64,000 nt of DNA from Gymnorhina tibicen (GCA_013399875.1 VXAZ01002274.1:133527-197526); one strand, 5' to 3'; shown: positions 1 through 11,782, counted from the first letter of the stretch. The notes: generated from the sequence alone by a model not told the origin. Numbers and translations: made by a program.

Positions 1-231
1 ACTGATAAGCCTGTTAGTAGGTGACAGAGGAGTATTAAAGGTTGCAAAAGAAGACCCCAAACTACTGAATGGAGATGTTTAATTCCAAATGTGGGGTTCT
101 TTCCCATAGATAGGTGAGAAACAAAATAACGGGAACAATTAACAAAAAAGAGGCTATAAATTATTTGTATTACAAGTGGCATTGTATTCTGACATAAATT
201 ATAACAGCAAGGAAAAATATGAATTCTAATT

Positions 232-263
232 AAAAAAAAAAAAAACAACCCAAACAAACCACC
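232..263. repeat. A-rich tract with CC interruptions
   Basis: A run of 14 A (232-245) is followed by A-rich sequence broken by C, CCC and CC. Similar tracts recur across the window (29273-29306, 30434-30475, 38275-38312, 59205-59228, 61257-61276). It could be simple-sequence expansion or the worn tail of a retroposed copy. No element body was recognised beside it. Confidence 0.8.
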
Positions 264-2147
264 CTTCTGACTGCCGGGAAATCTTGCTGTGTTTTCTGCA
301 GCAGAAAATCAATGGTCTAATTTCACTTGAACTCGACAGGCTGCATCTCCCAAATAAGGCACACCACTGGACACACTTGAAAATGCAAGCTGTTTCGGCA
401 AATTCCCTCCTTTGCATCACAAGGCTGTCATTTTGGTCTCTAGTGATTTGTTTTCTCATGCATGTGTTTTGCTGAATTAAAACAAGCACCTGTTTTGCAA
501 AATGGGACCTCTAACATTTTATTCACTCGTCTCTTGTAATAGGCTGCAGACAGTGATTTTCTTCTGCCATGGGTTCTGCAGTCCTTTGCTCCCACAGCTC
601 CCTGGCTCATCCCTTCCCAGATTCAAAACTATGTGTCCGAGTTATGTCTGGCCACCAGCTGGGCCCTAAAGTCTGTGCAAGAAGCTTAGCTGAATCCTCC
701 CCATATCTCATGGCTGGTCTCACAGTATCTGTTTATATCCTGTAAATTATTGCAATGTGGCTCCTAACCAGGATCCTCACAGTTTTACAAGTAGTTACTC
801 AAGTCTTGCCAGGCCAATCGAGAACCTGGATGGGATGATAAAAGCTCTCAGCTTAGTGTGCCTGGTGGATCTTTGCAATGCAGCTTGAACAACAGAGGAA
901 AGGAGGGAAAGAAAGAGGAGGAGGGGGAGAGAGAAAGAGTCTCAAGTATTTTGTTCAGTTCCCGGATCTGGTTCAGCCCCATTAAGAAAGGGGATATTGA
1001 AGAGTGCTTTTCATTCCACCATTTTGCAGTGGGTAATTGCTTTCCACACGGTGCATTGGGTTTTGATGTGAGTCCAGCTGCAGTAACGCAAGTTACGGCA
1101 CGGGTTGTTCCACTGCAAATGTGTTATTTGAGTGTCTCTTTGCTCACACTATGACTAAACAGAAGCAGCTGTGGCCAGAGGGCCATCAGTGCTTTGTATC
1201 ACACAATCTGGCATTTAATGGAAAGTTTTCGTGTTTTCAGTTGGAAAAACTTTCTTCCTTCTATCGCTGGAAGTTTTGAAGAAATTAGTATTTTGCGTGA
1301 TGCAGAAGAGTGCCCTGAGAAACAATTGTCCTTTCCAACACAAATACAAGCCTGGCACCATCTCCGCCTCCAGTATGACTTTCAAATACTATGAACCTCA
1401 GCGTGCCCAGGAGCCACCAATATATGTCAGCCAGGGAAGCCTCTTGTATATTTCTGGAGGCCATCAGTTTCAAGAAAATGAAGTAAAGCAGGAGTAAGGA
1501 CAGTTTTGAGAAACAAGACTATGTTGCTTAGCCAGGGCAAGAAGATGCCATCAGTCTGCAGCCTTATAATCTGCAGGGATGAAAATTCCATATTACTCAG
1601 CTATTCAAAATTAGCCTGAAGAAAGCACTGAAGGGGAACAAGATTGTCTTAGCACAAAAGTGCAATAAATGTCTCTTACCCTGCTTCATTTGGGACTTGC
1701 ACAAGGTTTTAGCCATCAGCAAAAACGAGAAGCTCAGGACTTCGGGTGAGCAGCCCTGACTGACTCCAGAAGAGTCAGGCAAGTAGGGCAAAGATACATG
1801 TCTGTGGTAGTTGTAAGATTTGGGGCTGGCTCACAAGAAGCAGCAGCCAAATATTTGGGGAGAAGTTTTCTACTGGGCATCTCTTAAAATCTTCTAAAAA
1901 TTTGTTTTGAGGTTATTTTCAGGCCCTCAGGAACAAGCTCTTCTTAATGGGGCTACTTGCAGCCCAGGCCAGTTGACAAAGCAAGCAAACAAATGAGTGA
2001 ATGAATGGAAACATAAAGATGGACCATCTAAATAGGCCCATTTTTATTTATTGCCCTGCTCAGAAAGAAGCGAGGAAACAAGAAAGATCTACTCAATAAA
2101 AAACATGGTTCCCCAAAGGTCTCATATTCCTTAATTGCAGCTAGAAG
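264..2147. other. Non-coding, nothing recognised
   Basis: Unique-looking sequence. The open frames here are all below 100 codons, overlap on both strands and have no recognisable motifs. The only structure noted is the purine tract at 893-939. No repeat family was identified. Confidence 0.6.
893..939. repeat. Purine-rich (GA/GGA) low-complexity tract
   Basis: About 47 bases composed almost entirely of G and A in an irregular GGA/GAAA/GAGA pattern. Tracts like this are common in vertebrate introns and can form non-B DNA. The open frame across it is a product of the low complexity. Confidence 0.8.
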
Positions 2148-2262
2148 CAAGTGACTTTCTCAGGTTTGGTGCAATGAGCCTTTGGGAACCACTGGGGTTA
2201 AAACTCAGGATCTTGAATCCAACTTTTATTTCCCCCTTGAAATCCTAGACCACACAGCTTTC
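2148..2262 (-). repeat. Ancient MIR-like tRNA-derived SINE remnant, antisense
   Basis: Read on the plus strand, the order is a GTGACTT..CTCAGG-like segment, then CAATGAGCC..TGGGA, then GGGGTTAAAACTCAGGA, then CTAGACCACACAGC. This is the order of landmarks in the reverse complement of MIR-type amniote SINEs: the core region, then the box-B-like GGATTMGAACYCAGG stretch, then the tRNA head. The copy is heavily diverged with small insertions. The call is from remembered consensus landmarks, so it is moderately uncertain. Confidence 0.5.
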
Positions 2263-2509
2263 TGATTATAAGTGTATGGGCACATCTATGCACGTGGAGA
2301 GGAAGCTCAGCATCACATAGGTGGTCTGCTCTCTTTCTGAGGGGACACACGTGGTAATAGAGGTGAAAACCATGAGTCACTTAAGAGAAGAAGGATGCTG
2401 GTTCTGACAAGCCCATCAGCTGCCTGTAACTCTCACCCTCTGAACTTTATACCTTCCATTTTCAAATTCAGTCTGGTTTTTTGACTGGCCTTGATGCTTA
2501 AACCATAAT

Positions 2510-2532
2510 TTACCAAGGACTTTCCTTGGTAA
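2510..2532. repeat. Short inverted repeat, 9-bp stem and 5-nt loop
   Basis: TTACCAAGG at 2510-2518 is matched exactly by CCTTGGTAA at 2524-2532, with ACTTT between. It sits in AT-rich sequence with no adjoining transcript, so it is most likely incidental. Confidence 0.8.
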
Positions 2533-3443
2533 TTAATTTCACACGTTCATTACAGACTATTTGGCTATAAACACATGTGGATTTCCTTTTTAACTCTTCA
2601 TTTCCTAAGTTTTCAATAGAGAGGTTCCAAAGCTAAACCACAGGAATGGGCTATGTAGCTCAGGTTTATTAAATCTACCCCACCGTGTCAAGTGTCTACA
2701 GTGCATACAATTACTGGGGCTAAACTACAGTTATGAGAGAATTCATTTCACCCAAGGGTAGATTAAGTCTCTAGGTGTTTTGTATCAGAATGGTGATACT
2801 CGTGTTGCAAAATGAGATGGAAATGCTAAATTCCTAGACTCTCCTCAGATCCCAGTGCATGCTCTGGAGTTCATGACTTCCGAAGCCAGGTTCAGTCAAC
2901 TACTTCCTTTCCACACGTACTGCATAATCCGTGTGCATAAGACAACACTAAAAAACCTGTAAAGTGCCAAAGGTCAAGCTCCTTTGGATCCTCTGTGAGA
3001 AGTAAAGCCAAGGTACAATTAACCCTAAATAGACAGAATGTCTACGTGTAAGAAACAACAGATGGAAATACATACAGTCAATTTTACCAGCAACTTTTTT
3101 ATACCTTCAGGTAATGAACATTTCAGGGTACTCCGGTGAAAATAGACAGGAAAGAGAAGGCAGGGAAAGTTGTTAGTATCTGTCTGTTCCTATATGGTAC
3201 AAAGAATCCAGCAGGCAATTGCTGAAGATTAGAGAAAGTCCCAAAAGTCCCAAACTCCAAGAGAAGTCCTGTGGTTTGTGCCTGAAGGTGATGGAGCCCT
3301 GAGGAGTAGAATACTGAAAGATTCAGTCTGACACCTCAGCTATCAGATGTAACTGTATGAACAGTTCATCATGTTTCTCAGTCTTTCCAGTTTGGACACC
3401 ACCTCTGTAAGATATAGTGATCATAAAGCAGCTCCTTACAGTG

Positions 3444-3467
3444 GATAGATTATCTATCATGAGATAA
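3444..3467. promoter_or_regulatory. Clustered GATA-type motifs (candidate)
   Basis: Three WGATAR matches lie within 18 bp: AGATAA on the minus strand (3450-3455), TGATAG on the minus strand (3455-3460) and AGATAA on the plus strand (3462-3467). The first two overlap a 15-bp palindrome, GATAGAT-T-ATCTATC (3444-3458). GATA-family factors bind WGATAR. Such short motifs are also common by chance, so function is only a possibility. Confidence 0.3.
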
Positions 3468-3939
3468 TAAACACTGTTTGTTTTTCCTCATTTATCTAAT
3501 TTATCCTCATTTATTTTTATTTTCTGAGGAAAATGTTGCAGTTGTTCATCAGTTTTATCCTAATTAAAGAAGTTTTCACAGGAGGGTTTCTGTGAGGACA
3601 CTGCTGAAAGGAGGCTGCTGTAGTTTGTGAGGTCAGAGTAGATGGCAAGTCTAGAGAGATGGCTCCTACCTCAGCAGAAGATTGAGACACAGCAGATGCA
3701 GACTCCGTGAGGGCCTGTCATGGGAGAAAACAAAACCAAAATCAGATCAGAAAAATCTCCTTTTGGAAGTTCTCCACTGGAACCCAACACAATCTATCCA
3801 GTGGGAGCTTTGGGGTCTGGGAAGATAGCTTCCTCCTATTAAAGGATACTCACCAGCCTACCTCTTATGCTCTGCAGCTGATGGAGGCCTCAAGCCCAAC
3901 CTCCTGCCTCTGCCCTTCCTTGTACGCTGTGCTCATGCT

Positions 3940-4066
3940 CTCTGGCCGTCTCAGGGCCTCTCTGCTGACTCTTCACCTGCTCTAAATTTCTCTCATACTG
4001 GGGGCCCATAACTGTCCAAAGTATGTCAGATGGAGACCTTTGAGTAAAGAATTAAGGGAGATGATA
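3940..4066 (-). mobile_element. Old CR1 LINE fragment (3' ORF2/UTR region), antisense
   Basis: On the plus strand the segment holds, in order, GGCCTCTCTGCTGACTC, a TCTCTCATACTGGGGGCCCA-like block, ACTGTCCAAAGTATG, and AGGGAGATGAT. These match the antisense CR1 landmarks 'CTCTTGTACTGGGGAGCCCAGAACTGGACACAGTA' and 'GAATCACCTCCCTC' in order and spacing. Divergence is high, indicating an old insertion. No ends or target duplications are visible. Subfamily not assigned. Confidence 0.55.
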
Positions 4067-4883
4067 ATTTTCTGAAATAATTTAAACTCCACTGCTTCAC
4101 TGTCTCCGTGGCTGCTTCTCCCTGAGACAGTCACTTAGAGCTGCTAAGTGCTGTGCAAATCTTTTCTTATTTGCCCCTGAACTGGACTGCCAGAGAGTAC
4201 CTGTCCATCATTGTTACAGGCTGACAACAGCCTGAGGATTTCCCAGTGGTTTTGATGGTTTTAGCTGGGCCAACTTGTGCTGTTTGTATGCTGCATTAAA
4301 GATCATTAAATCAATAGCAGCAAATTCACCAGGGAAGAGAGCTACCAGACAGTTGTCTAAAACCCAACCTGTAAATATCATGGGGTGTGTTTTGCTTTGC
4401 TTTTAGCTGACAGATGAGACAAGTAAAAGGATTTCTTTCCTCTGTGTCATTGGAGAGAGAGATCCGTATGGACAACTCATACTATGTAGAAGTTAACCTT
4501 TCCCCTCAGCCTGGACAAAGTTTTGTGATAGCCAGAAATCATGTTAACAGCTCCTTCTGCCCCCAGCAGCCACAGATCCCTCCCAGCCACATCTTTGAGT
4601 CCTCTTGAGAGCCTGCTTTTCTCTCAGGAAGTGTCCCACTGCCTGACAAGCAGATACAAGGCAGCATTAAAGAGACAACATGTTCTCAGATAAAATGTTC
4701 CAAATATAACAAGTCTATTTTTATTAAATTTGACCAAAGGCCTCCCTGCTTCCTAATCAGAGAGCCTGATTTGCTGACTCCCCCAGACCTAGCTGCCCTG
4801 GCTCACTGCAGCTGTATCATGAGATAGAATTACATTTTCATAATGATTCAAATCTTTTCCCAGGTCCCTAAGTATTTTCACAA

Positions 4884-4945
4884 GAAGGAGAAAAACAAGG
4901 AAAGTAGTTTAAAGAAAAAAAAAGAAAAAAGGAAGAGGAAGAAAA
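4884..4945. repeat. A/G-rich low-complexity tract
   Basis: Irregular AAG/AAAAG/GGAAGA sequence, nearly all purine. The Phe-rich minus-strand reading through it is an artefact of this composition. Confidence 0.75.
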
Positions 4946-5154
4946 CCCCTACACACTCTCCTGTAAAATCCAGGCTCCAACCCTGAATTGTGTGTGGTCT
5001 TTTTTGTCTTTTCTTTTGGCTTCCCTCAAGACGTGGCTTATTGCATTGGTCTGGATGCTGTCCTACCAGCACAGCTTGCTGGCCAAGCCCAGATCCCAAC
5101 AACAAAGTCACCTTGGCAGGTGCCAAAATAAACGTCAGCCTCCAGCTACCTGCA

Positions 5155-5222
5155 CCGACTGCTGACGCTTCCATGTGTATCGCAGGCCACGAGGCTGAAA
5201 GGCAGCGCCTTTTCCCTCCGCT
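5155..5222. other. Small CpG-richer patch
   Basis: Several CpG dinucleotides occur within about 70 bp, in contrast to the CpG-poor surroundings. A minus-strand ATG (5174-5172) opens a frame followed by a GCAG/GTAGCT donor-like junction. The frame has no recognisable domain and runs into the low-complexity tract at 4884-4945, so I do not call an exon. Confidence 0.35.
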
Positions 5223-5430
5223 CCTGATCTGTATCAGCTCTCAGCCCTGGTCTTTTCTATTCAGGGGAGCCTTCAGGAGAACTATTTTTAAATGCTCTTT
5301 ATTTTGAAATATGTGAAGTTGTCCAGAGAGAACTGGCTGTGAAATGGACAGAGGCTGAAAATGGTGCGTATGATATGGAAGTTGCATATGGTTTATACCT
5401 GCAGCTCCAGCTTTTGGTGCAGCTTTAGCT

Positions 5431-5492
5431 CGTGTGGGTGTGCATGTGAGTGTGTCCTCATGTACACAGTGTGCAGGGTGTGCACCTGTGGG
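5431..5492. repeat. Degenerate GT-rich (TG)n tract
   Basis: GTGTGGGTGTGCATGTGAGTG followed by further TGTG blocks and a TGTACACA step. This is an imperfect dinucleotide repeat, probably an aged microsatellite. Confidence 0.7.
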
Positions 5493-7363
5493 TTAATTCC
5501 AACGGGACTAATTTTTGGTGTCAGGCGTATTGCTCACAACTGGAGTAGCTCCTCTGGGAGCCAGTCCAAGGTTTTACGATCACACAATCACTTCCATTGG
5601 ATTTATAAGGTGCAACTAAAATTAGGAGGCATTCAAATTCATGAGTGATGCAAAAGGGGAAGTTACAGGTCATGCTTAAATTGGTCAGAAAATTACAGGA
5701 GTCAAGGAGGGAAGGGGTGCGGTCTGGCCAATTGCAGGCACAGAAGGGGCAAGGGAAACAGGGACTAGCAGGAGCACAGGAGCATTGCTTTGTTCCCCTT
5801 CCTTTTTGTTAGCTGCAGTGGTTGTTTTTCCACATTCCACCATATAAAACAGACTAGGTCTCAGAGACCTGCTTCAAAGTCAGTTGAAAGGCTGCTAATG
5901 ACTTGCTTGGGCTCCAGAGCTTGCTCTGGCTAAATATGGCTTGTGCTTTTACATTGTGTGAGTGGGCACATCTGAGCAGCTCAGGAGGCTTCTCATGCCC
6001 TGGATGCATGCCACACATGCCCAGCTGTGTCTTTCAGTGTCCACTAGAATTATTTCCTATAAAAGATGAATTAAAACATAACGATGAGTTAAAACAAAGA
6101 AATGCATGGGGTCTGGAGGAGCCCAGTACTTTCTCTGCCTGCAGCGCAGTGGATCTGTGTAAGGTTCCCGGATTTCAACAAGCAAGGACAAAACTAAACT
6201 TTGGAGATGACTTCCAAAACTTGTACAGATGTTAAAGTACAGAGTATAAATAATTAAAGATAGAATAAATATCTGTCCAAAAATATGAAATTGAAAAGGG
6301 GGAGAAAGAAGAAGGGAAGAAATAGTAGTGCTTTTCCCCCAAAGACTTGTGGAACAGCTGACTGAAATGTCAAAGGATACAGGTTTTGGAAGTTGTATTT
6401 CAGCTCTGCAAACTTGTTTCTGTGCCTTTTCCTGGTTCAACATCTGTGATCCATATTTCATCCCCACAGTGCTCGTTGGAGGACTTCATTTCCCAAGAGT
6501 GGGGAAGGTGACACATTATGCTCGGAGTCTGTGGGTTCAGATGTTGATTAGAGTTCACAAGGGAAACAGCTTAATTGTTTCAGATGAGCAACAAAACCCT
6601 CAGCTAATGCTGGGCCCAAGCATAATGCTCTAAAAGCAGGTTCAGAAATGCTGGCATGAGTGGATGCTGTTGTATGATTTACCCTGGGTTCATGTGTTTT
6701 ACTGGTTGTTTTAAGCCTTGCTTCCGAAAGAAGCGAAGCCTCTGCTACCCAGCTCTTTCTGTTCATGCATGTGTCCTTGCCATTCCTAGGACTTTCTGAG
6801 TCCCGGTTTGCCTCCCATCTGTGAGAGAAGCACAACTACCAACAGCATTACATTCTTAAAAGCTCTGAGAAACTTGGCAGCTGGACACCAGGGCTCTCAC
6901 TGCGGTGCAGGAGGAAGTGTGAGGATGCCTCTTCTCACGCACCACAGAGACATTTTGTTTCATCCACAGGGAGAACTGTGATGGGAACTTGCACCTTAAG
7001 GCACAGCAATGAAGAGACAAAGTACACGAAATCAGCAGTAGTGTCAGCTCTTACAGAACTGCTGTGAACAGCACGTTGCAGGAGCTACAAGAATACGAGG
7101 AAAATGGTCAAAAGGGCACTCTGGGTACTCAGCCCAGTGGGTGGATGGAGAGCTTATGTTCCCAGGCCACCAAGATGGTTCGGAAAGTTTATTGCTGGTC
7201 CCTACAAGCCTGGAAGCAAAACTGACAGGATTTATTTTCTTCCTGGAGAGGTGCAAAAGAGCAAAGTCCAGAGGCAGTTAACCTGGAGACACTTAAAAAA
7301 GATAAATTTGTTGAAACTCAGTATTTCTTTAAATCAGAGGACTCAAGGGAGGGATTTTTCTTT

Positions 7364-7414
7364 AAAAAGAAAAAAAAAAAAAAAAAACCAAAAAAAAAAA
7401 AACAAAAAAAAAAA
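7364..7414. repeat. Long A-rich tract
   Basis: About 50 bases of A broken only by single G or C/CC interruptions. It lies immediately downstream of ordinary unique sequence. It might mark the 3' end of a retroposed transcript on the plus strand, but no parent gene was recognised upstream. Confidence 0.85.
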
Positions 7415-8469
7415 TCCATTTTGCCATAACAGTGCAACTATTTGTTTAAAAAATGAAGCTCTTCTTAACCTGATTTTTACCACACATTTTTTCCCCCAGC
7501 AGAATAGAAAAAAAGTTAGTGTTTAAATATGTGTTTTAATTTTCTAAAGTATGAAGGAAGAAATAATTCAATGTTTCATGGCAGGAAACCACAACAATTT
7601 TAGGGGCAATCAGTTTTCTCCCTGAAATAAAATATTGGATAGAAACATAATAAAATGATCTACCTTTTTCACATAAGAAAGCCCTGAATTACTTCCTGAT
7701 CAGAATGAACCTACAGCTTTCCTGGTGGAGAGAAAACCGTACAGTAAGTTTTTGCTAGACACTGCTGGGCTTCCCTCCCATCCCACCTTCAGCTCAGAAG
7801 CTGCATCCTTCGTAAGGAAGTGGAGTCACCCTGGCAGGTGGATGTGGTTAGCTGCAGTCACGTCCTAAGCCAGCGTGGTGTGTCTCTGGGGAGCAAAAGG
7901 AAGGAGAGTTCATTTCTGAGACAGGAGGCAGCTGGCAGGCAAAATCCAGGAATAGCCACACTGTCTTCTCCAGGAGAAAGTTCAGGCTCTCTCTTTGCTT
8001 GGCTTCTTGGGTTTGTTGTTGTTATTCTTGTGTGAGAGACCAGGAAAGTCCCAGAAGGACACAGAGGAGCTGTGATGAGATGCCAGAGCAAAAAAGCAAC
8101 AGTATAAAGTCCTGCAGAATGGAGAGGCATTTACGGGGATGTCCAGGTTTTCAGAACTGCACATGAAAGTTCCTGTTTTGGGAGTTGGGTTTTGGGAGCC
8201 CGGGCTGGCAGCTGTGCCTCCTGCGTGTGCTGGCGGTTTCATTTCTCTACCCAAACACGGGGTTGTCTGCGTTTCTGTAGTGAAAGCTGATATTGCAAGA
8301 GAGGAAAAAACAAATCAAACAAGGGAAATGTGTTTCATTTGACAATGGGTCTTTAGAGCCTGCATTTTTTAGAGCTAGGCTCTTGGAGTATAAAAAAACC
8401 CCAACAATCCAAGTCTGAGATATGTGCAAAATATAGCTGAAATCTAAAGGCTGTAACTGTGTGAGAAAA

Positions 8470-8960
8470 GTCAGATGTTAAACAATCACAGTTTTATTCC
8501 TCCCAGCAAGACAGCCTGTGCACCTGTAGCCAGTATTGTCTCTACTGTATAAAGTGAAAATGAATATCACATTGTATTGAAAACCCTCATGGAATACAAT
8601 TACTCAACAGGAACTGTCCTAAATCCATCAGCTGTAACTCACTTGTAATTTTGTGGGACTAATGCAGAGAAAGGTTTCTCCAGGCATAGTTTGCCCCTAG
8701 CCTTTCCCCTTATTAATACATTTCATCCACTTTTGCTTACGATGGCTAAATTGCTTGTAAAAGATTAATTACCTATGGGAAGTGTCTGTCCTGGTCTGCA
8801 GGAATGACATTATGCTGAACATTAAATGCTGACACTATTAAACTCTGCCGGACGTGTTTTGATATAATAACTCGGCAGACCACAAGTGAAATGAGTCCCT
8901 CATCAATTCACTACCTCATTGTTTTTCTGTCATCAGCAAACTTTGGGATATATTCTCAGC
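8470..8960. promoter_or_regulatory. AT-rich conserved-element-like block (candidate enhancer)
   Basis: About 490 bp of even-textured, non-repetitive, AT-rich sequence with few G or C runs. It includes homeodomain-type cores, TTATTAATAC near 8710 and TTAATTAC (8765-8772). It also includes a 7-bp inverted pair, TCTGCCG (8844-8850) and CGGCAGA (8873-8879). The texture resembles vertebrate conserved non-coding elements. No alignment could be made, so conservation is inferred and not shown. Confidence 0.3.
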
Positions 8961-11439
8961 TGACACAGCTCAGAGTTTCATTCATGTAAGTGGAGTAGCT
9001 TATTACAGGTTTTTATTTCCCTGGAAGTTTTGTTGAGTTTCCAGATGCAGAAGGGAATCTTTTTTCATCAATAGCCTTGACCTGATATACAGGAGCTGCC
9101 ATTTTCCAGGCAGATACAGGGGCTAGTTGGGAAACTGAGGATCTATCAACTGAATTCAACTTTTCAAGACTAAACATATTTTTCTTGTTGTGTTTCAAAA
9201 TTATTATTTTGCCACTTTAGGAAATAGAAAGTGGTTTTGCTTTGGTGAATAGAAAGGACAAAAGAACTCCTCCACTCCTACACCTGGCCACCTGTCTCTG
9301 CCTCCAACAGGAGATGGAGGAAAAGATTGTCCAGATAGCCCTGTCTTTGTTAGCAGTGTCACATATGGTATGTAGCTTTGTCTCTGGGGACTCTCTCCAC
9401 GATGGACCAGAAAACAGCATAGTTTCAGCTGAATAACTAAACAACAGATCTCTTGAAGCAAAGAGGATCTATATAGCCTCCTTTGAAATACTGAATGACC
9501 ACTGTATAAGTTAGGAAAACCTGCTTTCAAAATCCAGTTAGCTTCTCTCCCTACAGCTGCATTTCTCATTACTGTTGCCTATTTCCCGCTTGTCACCAAG
9601 GCACTGGTGACTCTTCTTGTTCCTGCCCTGCCTGCATAATTCCATGCCCCCAAAATTCCCACCTTCAACTTGTGTGCAGCATTCACTGCTGACCCCATCC
9701 TGGCCCCGCTCCTGTGCCATACTGTCCAGCTTTAACCCTTGGACCTGGTTGGAACTCCTCTGGTCCCCAGAGGGGGCAGATGTGTGTGGGTGTCTCACCA
9801 CACCAGTGTGGTAGACACTGTCATGTACTGCTGGGCCCTCTATCACCGTCTGCTGACCTATCCTCAGTGTGTGTGAGGGTTTTCAGGCTCCATGGTACTT
9901 AAATCCAATCCCTCTGACCCTCCCCCTGAGGAGATTATGCTTGGATCTCTTGGCTGCAGATGTCCTTGTGTAGAGCAAGGACTTGAGGAGCGGAGAACAT
10001 GGTGCATCTTTCAAGGATCAGCATTTTCAACTGTAAAACCTTTTGTTCTGTAATCTGGGATATTTCCTAGCAGTCCACATGGAGAAGAAAAGGGGCATTG
10101 TCTGGTGAGTGGCTTCATTACTAATCTCTCCTGGATGCATTTTAATTCATTTTAATGACTCTGCCTCCTGTCAGACCTTTCGTTTGTTAAAGGGGTTTGT
10201 TAAAGAGATTAACTGCAAGGGGAATATGAACCTCAAAACACTATGTCCCTTCCCCCATGCCCTCCTCCCTTCCCCCCCAAGATTAATATTACACTAAAAG
10301 GAAGAGAAAAGGTACTTTCTGTGAAACACATTACAAGACTTTTAGGAAGAGAGGGAAGGAGGAGGAGCAATGGAGTGTGCGGGACTATTTAACCCATGGA
10401 GGAGCTGGAAGGTGGCAGTACTGATATGACATTTTTCCAGCTATGTTGTTTCCCATCCATGTGCCTGTGGAAGCTTTGTGCAAACACAGCTGTTTGTTAG
10501 GAATGCCAGCTTAGGGAAACAATCCATCTGCCTCAATTTGCTTTTACTCCTGTCTTCTACTCATGTGGGAGCTTGGAATAACCTGCCCCACCCCTTAAAA
10601 ACATATGTACCATAAAAACCTTTAAGCTGAAGTCCAGGCCTTCAGCCAGCTGAAGGAATGAAAACTTGGTTTCCCACATCGACTTCCTACCCAGGGATCT
10701 CAAAGCCCTTTGCACAGCGTGGGAAGTGGCAAAGTCAACAGAATCCCTACGTGGAACTGTGAGTTTAATTTCAAAATTCAAGGTCTCAGTAGATGTCCTT
10801 GGAGATGCACATTTTATGGATTTACTAGAGAGATTCCCTCTAATAACTCAAGGAATTATTTCAGTCCCTCTTGTCATCCATAAGACCTGAAAGGAATTTC
10901 TTTATGTCCCTATGAACTCTTAATCTCCCTATGGCTGAATCGGGCTTCAGAAGTTCTTGAAAAAGATAACAAAATGAAGTACCATGCAACAGCAAAAGGA
11001 ACAAACCTTCTCAAGAACACGGCTTTCTTACCTACATCTCCAAGTGCTCCTCTAATGTCCAGTTAGCAAATGCTGCAATATGAGTATGGAATGTAAAATT
11101 AATTTTTTATGGAGAACTCTTTCAGAGCAGATGGATCACATCCTCATTACCCACTGCAGTGTAAGGACAGAGAGTATTCTCTCTGTTGGCTTCAGAGGGG
11201 ATTGGGTAAGGTCTAGTTGTAGAGGGAAAAGAAGATGCATTTCAATAAAGAAACATGCAGGATGTTGCCCTAAGGCAGAATGATCATCTGAGTTGCCAGA
11301 GGATGGAGGAGTAGTGCCTAGAGCAGGTTGGATATTGGGCATAATCCAACATAATCGTGGTGTTGGGAAAGAGACAAGCGCCATATCGTGATGGATAAGT
11401 GGGACAACTGCCTGTAAGTATGAAGTAATTCTTCCACTC
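8961..11439. other. Non-coding, nothing firmly recognised
   Basis: Unique-looking sequence. Short frames of 60-120 codons on both strands overlap one another and lack motifs. The stretches at 10110-10240 and 10420-10540 share the AT-rich, evenly mixed texture of the 8470-8960 block but are less distinct. Confidence 0.55.
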
Positions 11440-11745
11440 TTATTGCCATTAGTAGGGGCTCAATACTGTGTGCAGTTTTGGTTTCTGCTTTTCAGGAAAG
11501 ATGTGAACCAGCTGGAAAGTAACAGGAATGACTGAAGATCAGACTTAGAAAGAAAGATTGAAAGAAGTAGGGTTGTTTAGTCTAGAGAAGAAAAACTGAA
11601 GGGATCTATGATAGATGTCTTTGTGCACACGCAAAGCTGCCAAAAAAAAAAAAAAAGGAACAAAAAGAACAACCTGCTTTGCCTGTCAGTGCAGACAGGG
11701 TGAGAGGCAATGGGTTAAAACTGAAGCAAACAGCTGTAGCGACTT
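11440..11745 (+). mobile_element. Old CR1 LINE fragment (end of ORF2 and 3' UTR), sense
   Basis: Landmarks appear in CR1 order: GGGCTCAATACTGTGTGCAG with TTTTGG, CAGGAAAGATGTGAACCAGCTGGA, AGGGTTGTTTAGTCTAGAGAAG, and, after an interruption, GAGAGGCAATGGGTTAAAACTG. In intact CR1 these correspond to the segment encoding the extreme C-terminus of the reverse transcriptase ORF and the start of the 3' UTR. The reading frame is destroyed. Between the third and fourth blocks the usual sequence is replaced or shortened and carries a 15-base A run (11642-11656). Divergence is high. Confidence 0.65.
11642..11656. repeat. A15 homopolymer inside the CR1 fragment
   Basis: Fifteen consecutive A within the CR1 remnant, at the point where CR1 continuity breaks. 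It may be a replication-slippage expansion or the scar of a later event. Confidence 0.85.
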
Positions 11746-11750
11746 GAGGT

Positions 11751-11782
11751 GATGTGTCCATTACATGGGGAGATGTGTCCAT
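11751..11782. repeat. Short direct duplication, period 21
   Basis: GATGTGTCCAT occurs at 11751-11761 and again at 11772-11782. It immediately follows the CR1 remnant and could be a local slippage duplication. Confidence 0.75.

Larger units (their letters stand above)
2263..3939. other. Non-coding, nothing recognised apart from small motifs
   Basis: Contains a short inverted repeat (2510-2532) and a cluster of GATA-type motifs (3444-3467). No coding frame, RNA gene or repeat family was recognised in the remainder. Confidence 0.55.
4067..8469. other. Non-coding, only simple sequence recognised
   Basis: Holds the purine-rich tract at 4884-4945, a small CpG-richer patch at 5155-5222, a GT-rich tract at 5431-5492 and the A tract at 7364-7414. 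Open frames up to about 140 codons (7104-7526) run into the poly-A tract, giving lysine runs, and show no protein family features. No exon is supported. Confidence 0.55.

Noticed and set aside
7104..7526. 140-codon plus-strand frame with a lysine-rich C-terminal half
   Set aside because: The lysine run is the translated A tract at 7364-7414, and the rest has no motif.
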